From the NCBI GenBank assembly GCA_036362985.1, contig JAYGXS010000005.1:46105263-46169262 (forward strand): a DNA stretch of 64,000 bases, read 5' to 3'. The translations under genes and the position numbers were made by a program. The DNA is from Ligula intestinalis (taxonomy: Eukaryota > Platyhelminthes > Cestoda > Diphyllobothriidea > Diphyllobothriidae). The first letter of the stretch is position 1; each line of letters opens with the position of its first letter. The notes under the pieces were generated by a model, which was given only the letters and a program-made list of their open reading frames with translations, had not been told where the DNA came from and did not search any database. Below are positions 58,001 through 64,000 of this stretch, piece by piece.

Positions 58001-59740
58001 TACGGCTTGGTTGAGGCGTCTGCTAAGATTTTGCTTGGCGCATTGCCTGAAAGCGAACTTTGAGGAATAGCATCTTCTTTTCCATAGTAGGTGTGTTGGG
58101 TTTGTTTCTTTTTCCATCATATTTTTATACGATGAATCTGTCTGGATATCCATTCTCTCAGAACAGGTCCTGCATTTTCTGCAGCTGTATTGCAATATTG
58201 TCCGCCGAGCAGATTCTCGTGGCTCTTTGCATTACAGGGGTATTCATTTATATAGACCTGTAAGCAGCGGACTAATTTGCTTTTCTGTTGGTAGGTAAAA
58301 AGCAGATTAACTTCCTCCGAAATTTCAACAGAAAATCTTAAGTGTGTTTTTGATTTGGGAAAATAAATGCTGGAATGCTGGCCTAGCAACCTGTTTCCCT
58401 GACCATCTCAAAAAATGAGGCTATATACAAAATGGCTACTAAATATTATTCATCTTTTCTCATCGATGTTTGGTACCCCTAGAAACCCAACAATATATTA
58501 AAGGAACATGGTCAAAATTATTTTTTTTAATTATTCGGCAATCGCAAAGGGCTTTTTAAAATACAAAAACACCATATCCTCAACTATTAAAGTTCAAGAA
58601 GGCATAATTTTCTTGCCTAGTGAGTACAAGAAATAATATGTTTGTCCTCCTCGTTTGTTTTTCAGCACCCTTGTTCTCGTTTTATCTCTAAGACCAATTA
58701 TAATCTTTAATTTGTAATTATTTCCAGGCAACATTCACTAAAATCATTTATGTTTCTGTAGAGCCTCAATAGAGAGAAAAAACGCTTCATTTTCAAAGGG
58801 GCTTCCACAATATTCAGCTAAAATAGCCTCATTCACTTAGACCGGAGGCTAGACTTACAAAGTTGGACTAAAGCAAAAGGTTCACATTAGATTGGGAGAC
58901 AGTTCACATATGACAAATCATAACACTGTACCAAAAGATATATATTTACAGCCTCGGCATAGGGGACAGGAGGACTTCGCATTTGTTATGTTAGTGTAGA
59001 GGTAATAGAAAGCATCACTACGAGTAAGGAGATCTTTTTAAGCAAAGCTTTAAAAGTAACTGGAAAGCAGATGTTAATTAGTGGAAGATAGTGGGCATGA
59101 GAAGTCGCCAGCTTACGGGTTGGGGTGCGTGATGGGCTCAAAAACAATTAATAAAAGAAAGACGTTTAACAATTTATGCGAAGTTTTGCAATTTAAATAA
59201 GCCATCGCACCTTTTTCTACTTCATTTATGCTTTCCACAAATTCAGAAGTAGTTTCCTTCAGGACTCATATTTTCAAATTCTGTCACTGAATCCTCCTGC
59301 TTCTTAACTTTGTCTTGCGGTGTGTGTTATACCTTATTATAATTATTTTAATGAAGCTGTCAAGGTGCCTCTTTTTAAAAACGTCCGTTGACGTTTGACC
59401 CCAAGCAATCGCCTTTATCTGCTCAGATTTTGAAGAAAATTTTCACTTCATTCAGACTTTGACACAAATACTGATCCTTGTTTTATGATTAAACAATCAC
59501 TTAATCCTAACACAGAACAGACATTAAGCTTGTATCCACAAAGATTTGAGGACCAGATATCTAATCGATTTCATCATCTCCGAAAGACGAAGAAGAAGGA
59601 ACGTCAGTCCAAATATAACTAAGCCCATCTCCTCGAGCATTAACCGTGTCTTTAACTTCCTTACCATCAAACTTATGTGATCAAAGCAGCAAAACATTTA
59701 TTTTTAAGGGTTGCGGCTATCAATAGGCTCCGATGTATTA
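58001..59740. other. Mostly AT-rich; possible PLE-type GAAGAA terminus at 59575-59610
   Basis: TTCATCATCTCCGAAAGACGAAGAAGAAGG at 59567-59597 resembles the outer edge of family C termini (TTCATCATCCCCGGAAGAG). No ribozyme core follows. Otherwise nothing is recognised. Confidence 0.3.
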
Positions 59741-59749
59741 TAAACGTTA

Positions 59750-60870
59750 TGGCGTCCAAGAATATTCAAATTAGCGCCTCGACTGCTGTTATTCCGTGTG
59801 AGATTGGTTTATGGATGTTTACAGATAATACAGTAGACGCCACAGTTTACGCAACATTTCGAAATAAGCGAAAAAGTGATACTCTTTCGCTAATCTGTAT
59901 TGACTGAGGTTGTTATACTGATTATCGTGTTGTTTATTCTGAAGTTTATTCCGTCATGATAGGATGCGGGCTTCTTAACGAGCTTCGTTCTGACTATCAG
60001 AAAAAAGTATACATTTTAAAAACTGGCTTCTTAAAAAGTATGCCTTTTATCATTGATTTTGACTGTCTTGATAAATTCAAATATATTTTGTGGAAAACAT
60101 GCACTACAAAACTATGTCTTGTACTCATTTGATAGCAAATTTGCTTTCTCTAAATTTTGAACTCAAAGAAATGGAAGCTTTTGGTTATAAAAAAGTTGCT
60201 AAGTATGAGCTTATTTACAATTGTGTGGTCTTTATTCATAATGCATCGTATCTGCCAACTTATTAATGCTGCCTTTACTGGGTAAAATATGTTTCACATC
60301 TATTTCAATATTTTATGACAATAATGTGACTTTTTCCTCATACAGTAGGCGAAAACGCACTTTTCCTTAAACAGGATGTACACAGTGCACAGTATTTACA
60401 CTTTGAATTCGAGTGTATCGGTCACTAGGTACGCAAATTATTTGGCAATTATGCAACTTTTTTAAAACCAAAAACTATACTTTCTTTGATTATACAATAT
60501 AAAGGAGGCTTAATTGGCTATCAAACAAGTACAAGAATTTTTTTCGTGCATGTTTTCAACACAATATATTTGAATATATGAAGGCAGTCAAAATCAATGT
60601 GAAAATGCATACTAATTAAGTAGCCAGTTTTTACAATATATACTTTTTTGCTAATAGTCAGAACGAAGCTCGTTAAAAAGCCCGTACCCTATCATGACGA
60701 AATAAACTTCAGAATAGACTACATGATTATCAATATCACAACCTGAGTCGATGTCAAGAAGCGAAAGAGTATCAGTTTTTCGCCTATGTCGAAATGTTGC
60801 GTGAATTGTGGCGTCTACTGTACATAATGTCTCCTTTGGTTGAAATTTTTCTGGACGCACGTAGGCATCC
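59750..60870. repeat. Long inverted repeat with related reading frames in both arms
   Basis: Arms at about 59750-60205 (plus) and 60450-60870 (minus) are similar along their whole length, with a spacer of about 245 bp. Both encode the same kind of peptide: TVDATVYATFRNKRKSDTLS on the left and TVDATIHATFRHRRKTDTLS on the right, then VVYSEVY.VMIG.GL.NELRSDY. The left frame has a stop before GC. I do not recognise the peptide. Fragments of the same family lie at 3045-3180 and 44750-44905. Confidence 0.7.
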
Positions 60871-60872
60871 AA
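60651..60872 (-). pseudogene. Unrecognised conserved frame in hairpin right arm
   Basis: 73 residues ending SGCDIDNHVVYSEVYFVMIG and LFNELRSDY. This arm's frame is open where the left arm has a stop. Many of the arm differences fall at first and second codon positions, which argues against strong protein constraint. Confidence 0.35.
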
Positions 60873-61565
60873 AATTATAACAAAAAGCCAGCGTTAATCT
60901 TCCAAATATTGTAGATGTTGGCTTTCATTACTTCCCTACATTTGAAGGACATCCCGCTACAGGGACTAGATCGATTACCGCAGGATTATTTGAATCGTTG
61001 TGATTATTAGATTTGTCAAGTAGGACTTTACCTTACTGTGAGAACACCTGATCGTAGACAGCATTTTACCAGGCCAGTGATAGAAAAGGCGGACTGGACA
61101 CCGCTTTTGTAGATAAATGTGTCAAGATTCTGTGTTGTGTAAGAGATGGCACTAGATTAAAACTGCATATTAACACAGAAAAATCCAACCAGCTTAAAGC
61201 AGAAACATAACGTCATCACATAACCTGGAGGGAAACATGTATTTACCAGCATTAAAATAAGGGTGACATTCCCACGCAGAAAAACGCTTGGAAGAAATGC
61301 ACTGATACTTAAGGCAAATCACCAGATTTGCTGTTAGTCAGTAAGGTGGAGTTGATTCAGGGCGGGGCGATACTAAAACGGCTATTATAATCTTCTGCTT
61401 GGAAGGAATTCAGTAGTGGTAATTATCGATATGAACAAAGAGTGTGTGAGTAGTCGCAAACCAGAAGGAGTAGGGGGAGGTGCCTGATTCACTTAAAACA
61501 CCTTCAGACGCAGAATCAGCTAACCATTAAATATTTAATAGTGTAGTAATATTTGAAAAATGTAT
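60871..61565. other. No recognised feature
   Basis: Mixed-composition sequence between the hairpin repeat and the family C terminus. Confidence 0.4.
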
Positions 61566-61626
61566 TCCTTACATCTTACCCGGAAGAGGAAGAAGGGAAG
61601 ACGATTCCTGGGACCAAAGTATATTC

Positions 61627-61675
61627 AGGTTGACGTTTCAAAAGCTCACTCGCTTTCATCGTCAGAGCAAGGTGT
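61627..61675 (-). ncRNA. Hammerhead-ribozyme-like motif, family C (intact core)
   Basis: On the minus strand: CTGACGA (61659-61665), T, GAAAGC pairs with GCTTTT (6 pairs, one G-U) around loop GAGTGA, then GAAACGTC (61632-61639) with helix III ACGT. Stem I is GCT with AAC, one mismatch. The cleanest stem II of family C. Confidence 0.65.
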
Positions 61676-61793
61676 CTGTATTCCCGTGTGCGTGAGATAG
61701 ATTTGAACGACCAGTCGCCCATGTGTCAGTCGATTGCGCCGATCGATTTTCTTGGCTGTTTGAATTGCTCGCGCCGTCGTGAGCTATGTCAAG

Positions 61794-62225
61794 TCATTTT
61801 TGTGACTCGTGAAAGTTTCCACCCTCTTTGCTTGCGGCTACCGGCTGTCGGCCCTGCTTATTTACCTCCACCCGACCTATTTCTCCGTTTTGAGCCGATG
61901 TTAGCCTTTTGCGGAGCGCTTGGTCGGTGGGATGTAGCTCCATAGCTCTGTTTAGTGTGCCATTCGAGGACCAACTTTCTAGCAGCAGTCTGGCCATCTT
62001 GTCGTTGGCTCGTCTTATTACCTTTGCTTTTTTAAAGGTGAATTTGTTTTTTTTCTGCTTTACATGGTCAAAGACCAAATACAGCTTATTCTCGCGGTTA
62101 ATTGCAAGCGTAAGGGCACGCCTGGTTTGTGCACCTTTGTTAGACCTTAGAAACGTGCCATTGCAGCGTTGTTGGCCTTTGCAGGTAGCGCCTGGCTTCT
62201 GGTAAGAGCTCTAGACTTCTTCAGT
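61794..62225 (-). repeat. Left inverted arm, coding part (family C)
   Basis: The minus-strand frame DHVKQKKNKFTFKKAKVIRR...LLLESWSSNGTLNRAMELHP matches the plus-strand tail at 63610-63740 (DHVKQKKNKFNFKKAKVIRR...LLLESWSSTGTLNRAMDLHP). Beyond it, the stretch 62110-62215 is the complement of 62335-62430 (AAGAAGTCTAGAGCTCT, then GCTGCAATGGCACGTTC), so the fold extends into the N-terminal region as well. Confidence 0.75.
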
Positions 62226-62399
62226 TTTTCGACCGGAAGAGGAAGAATAGGAGACGATTCAAATACACTATGGATTGCCAGCCAGTTCAAAATCTCGCGA
62301 ATAACATAAACAAAACGGTCAAAAAACCAAAGAAGTCTAGAGCTCTAACCAGAAGAGATGCGCTGGTTGCAAAGGCCACCGACGCTGCAATGGCACGTT

Positions 62400-63225
62400 C
62401 CTAAGTTCTACCAAAAGTGCACAAATCAGGAGTTCCCTTACACCTCATCGTATCCTTACGAGGTACCCGAACTTTTGGGTTTGTCAAAGTTGCTGTTTTA
62501 GCGACTTTGCTTTCTTACGAAGGATTCGCAGTGGACAGGGAAGTCTGCTAAAGAGTTTTTGACCCGCATCCAATACCTGGAAGTGGAGGCAGACGAGGTG
62601 ATGGTGTCGTTTGACGTGATCTCATTGTTCACATCTATTCCGCCCACTCTGGCTATCAAAACTATTAATGGTCTTCTGCATGAAAAAAAAATACGACGAA
62701 ACTGACCAAAAGCTCAGGAGAGAGCAAATCATTGAGCTCCTAAAGTTGTGTCTAAATACGTTCTTGACGTTTAATGGCCAAGTTTACGAACAAAGAAGGG
62801 GACACCAATGGGCTCGCCCCTGCCTGGCCTTATTAACGAAGCTGTCTTGCAGTAGCCCGAGTGGCTGGTCTTCAGCTCGTCTCCCTAGAAGTTCTGGGCC
62901 AGATACGTTGACGAAACTTTCTTTATCATCAAAAGGAGTGATTTGCAGGCTTTCAAGGCACTGCTGAACTCCATCTTTCCTGATATCCAGTTCAACATGG
63001 AAGAGGAGGTCAACAGTCAATTACCCTTCCTTGACGTACAAGTAACGAAGCTGGAAGACGGCAAGATAAGATCAACGGTCTACCGCAAGGCAACCAATAT
63101 CATGCGCATTCTCCACTTCAAAAGCAACCACCCCATTGGTCACAAACGCAGTTGTGTTAGGACCCTTTTCCAACGCGTTAAGACACACTGCACTGACGCA
63201 AGTGGGAAAAAGGAGGAGATTAAGT
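62400..63225 (+). pseudogene. PLE family C reverse transcriptase, catalytic box YVDE
   Basis: Frames in order: VLPKVHKSGVPLHLIVSLRG, motif A MVSFDVISLFTSIPP (about 62602), YDETDQKLRREQIIELLKLC, then GTPMGSPLPG...INEAVLQ in a second frame. Motif C WARYVDETFFIIK follows (codons 62904-62915), then ALLNSIFPDIQFNMEEE, LPFLDVQVTK, TVYRKATNIMRIL and SNHPIGHKRSCVRTLFQRVKTHC. The second aspartate of YVDD is glutamate here, expected to cripple catalysis. An A-run indel at 62683-62691 breaks the frame. Confidence 0.8.
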
Positions 63226-63227
63226 AA

Positions 63228-63470
63228 TTGCATACCCTATTACACGCCAACGGTTATCCTAAGTCCTTTGTACGCAAGTGTATTAAGAAGCCCCACCATG
63301 AGCGGTTGAAAGGAGATGACCCTAAGTTCTGGCTCGCAATCCCTTGTTTGAAGGATGTGTCAGAGGCAGCTGAAAGTATCCTGAACCCATTCGCGATCGG
63401 TGTGGCTCATAGGCCTTAATCAACCATCAGATAGCAACTCATGAAGCCCAAAGACCCGCTACCTCTGAGA
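63228..63470 (+). pseudogene. PLE family C linker between RT and endonuclease
   Basis: HTLLHANGYPKSFVRKCIKK is the equivalent of ELQQLKDTHYENSYPERFV in family D. It is followed by WLAIPCLKDVSEAAESILNPFAIGVAHRP and, after stops, LMKPKDPLPLREQS, which leads into the endonuclease. A stop at 63225 separates it from the RT. Confidence 0.7.
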
Positions 63471-63474
63471 GAAC

Positions 63475-64000
63475 AATCAGCTGTGGTCTACAGAATACCA
63501 TGCAAAGACTGTACTGCAAGGTATGCCGGTGAAACGGGCAGAGACCTTGGCACAAGGTCGCATGAGCATCAGTTTGCAATCAACTGCAAGAAAAAGATGT
63601 CATTGGTCTATGACCACGTTAAGCAGAAGAAAAACAAATTCAATTTTAAAAAAGCAAAGGTAATAAGACGAGCCAACGACAAGATGACCAGACTGCTGCT
63701 AGAAAGTTGGTCCTCGACTGGCACACTAAACAGAGCAATGGACCTTCATCCCACCTACCAAGCGCTCCGCAAAAGGCTTACATCGGCTCAAAACGGAGAA
63801 ATAGGTCGGGCGGAGATAAATAAGCAGGGCCGACAACCAGGAGCCGCGAGCAAAGGGGGTGGAAACCCTCATGAGTCACAAAAACGACTTGACATAGCTG
63901 ACGACGGCGCGAGCAATTCAAACAGCCAAGAAAATCGAGCGGCGCACTCGACTGACACATGGGCGAATGGTCATTCACATCTATCTGACGCACACAGGAA
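63475..64000 (+). pseudogene. PLE family C endonuclease and tail
   Basis: VVYRIPCKDCTARYAGETGR (63483-63542) is the GIY-YIG region with the CxxC pair, followed by RSHEHQFAI (conserved R and H). The polar tail VKQKKNKFNFKKAKVIRRAND comes next, then SRAHSTDTWANGHSH-like sequence to the edge. The frame stays open from 63475 to at least 63999. This is the best-preserved endonuclease in the window. Confidence 0.8.

Larger units (their letters stand above)
61570..64000 (+). mobile_element. PLE family C element with inverted 5' terminus (runs off the window)
   Basis: The left inverted arm (61570-62225, minus) carries the end box, ribozyme and coding tail, and then, near 62100-62220, an inverted piece of the RT N-terminal region. 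The plus-strand body has LPKVHKSGVPLHLIVSLRG (about 62407), RT (62590-63200), linker, endonuclease (63480-63620) and tail to the window edge. The tail repeats the left arm in plus orientation. Its own ribozyme should lie just past base 64000. It has multiple frameshifts. Confidence 0.85.

Noticed and set aside
1..64000. Bacterial features (operons, ribosome binding sites, terminators)
   Set aside because: No long open frames or gene packing; content is eukaryotic retroelements in AT-rich non-coding DNA.

Overview
The window looks like a gene-poor, AT-rich stretch of a metazoan nuclear genome. I recognise no host protein-coding gene, no rRNA gene and no bacterial-style operon. Almost everything recognisable is retroelement sequence. 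The Penelope-like elements (PLEs) have a reverse transcriptase (RT) followed by a GIY-YIG endonuclease, are strongly decayed, and end in hammerhead-ribozyme-like sequences. That combination is common in flatworms, so a platyhelminth, possibly a tapeworm, is my best guess; this is an inference from repeat content only. A 10-base run of N at 30673-30682 marks a scaffold gap.

Layout: (1) 1-5.8 kb holds an inverted pair of family B termini, a minus-strand family A PLE end (about 640-1880), a family D fragment folded back on itself (3190-3715) and a family E element whose N-terminal part is inverted relative to its RT-endonuclease part (3716-5803). (2) 5.8-10 kb is AT-rich, with a tRNA-like sequence near 8.0 kb and a PLE endonuclease relic at 9.4 kb. 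(3) 10.09-11.88 kb has two minus-strand family D ends in tandem. (4) 14.46-16.62 kb is a family B PLE body flanked by about 380-bp inverted copies of its own end. (5) 20.5-25.7 kb holds a 1.2-kb sequence present twice in direct orientation. (6) 28.2-33.5 kb holds solo PLE termini, two inverted pairs of termini and a roughly 332-bp tandem repeat whose units carry a different hammerhead-like motif. (7) 34.0-35.1 kb is a Tc1/mariner-like transposase relic, itself invaded by a tiny foldback insertion. (8) 35.1-53.6 kb is largely featureless to me. (9) 53.67-56.5 kb is the longest PLE copy (family E), with a foldback MITE-like insertion right after the RT catalytic box. (10) 57.6-64 kb holds a PLE endonuclease relic, a long inverted repeat with a shared reading frame, and a family C PLE with inverted ends that runs to the window edge.

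How the parts fit: I divide the PLEs into five working families by terminal sequence (A-E, my labels). In every family the 3' terminal region contains CTGANGA, a hairpin-forming stretch, GAA, and a short self-complementary sequence, followed by bases that can pair with the sequence upstream of CTGANGA. That is the order of a type I hammerhead. The self-complementary helix III differs between families but stays paired (ACGT, AGCT, AACGTT, AAC-N4-GTT). Copies are repeatedly bounded by inverted, not direct, copies of this terminus. No intact autonomous element is present: every RT or endonuclease frame is broken.

The most interesting candidate system is the tandem HHR-bearing repeat at 32540-33500, which resembles a retrozyme-type satellite and directly abuts a PLE terminus.
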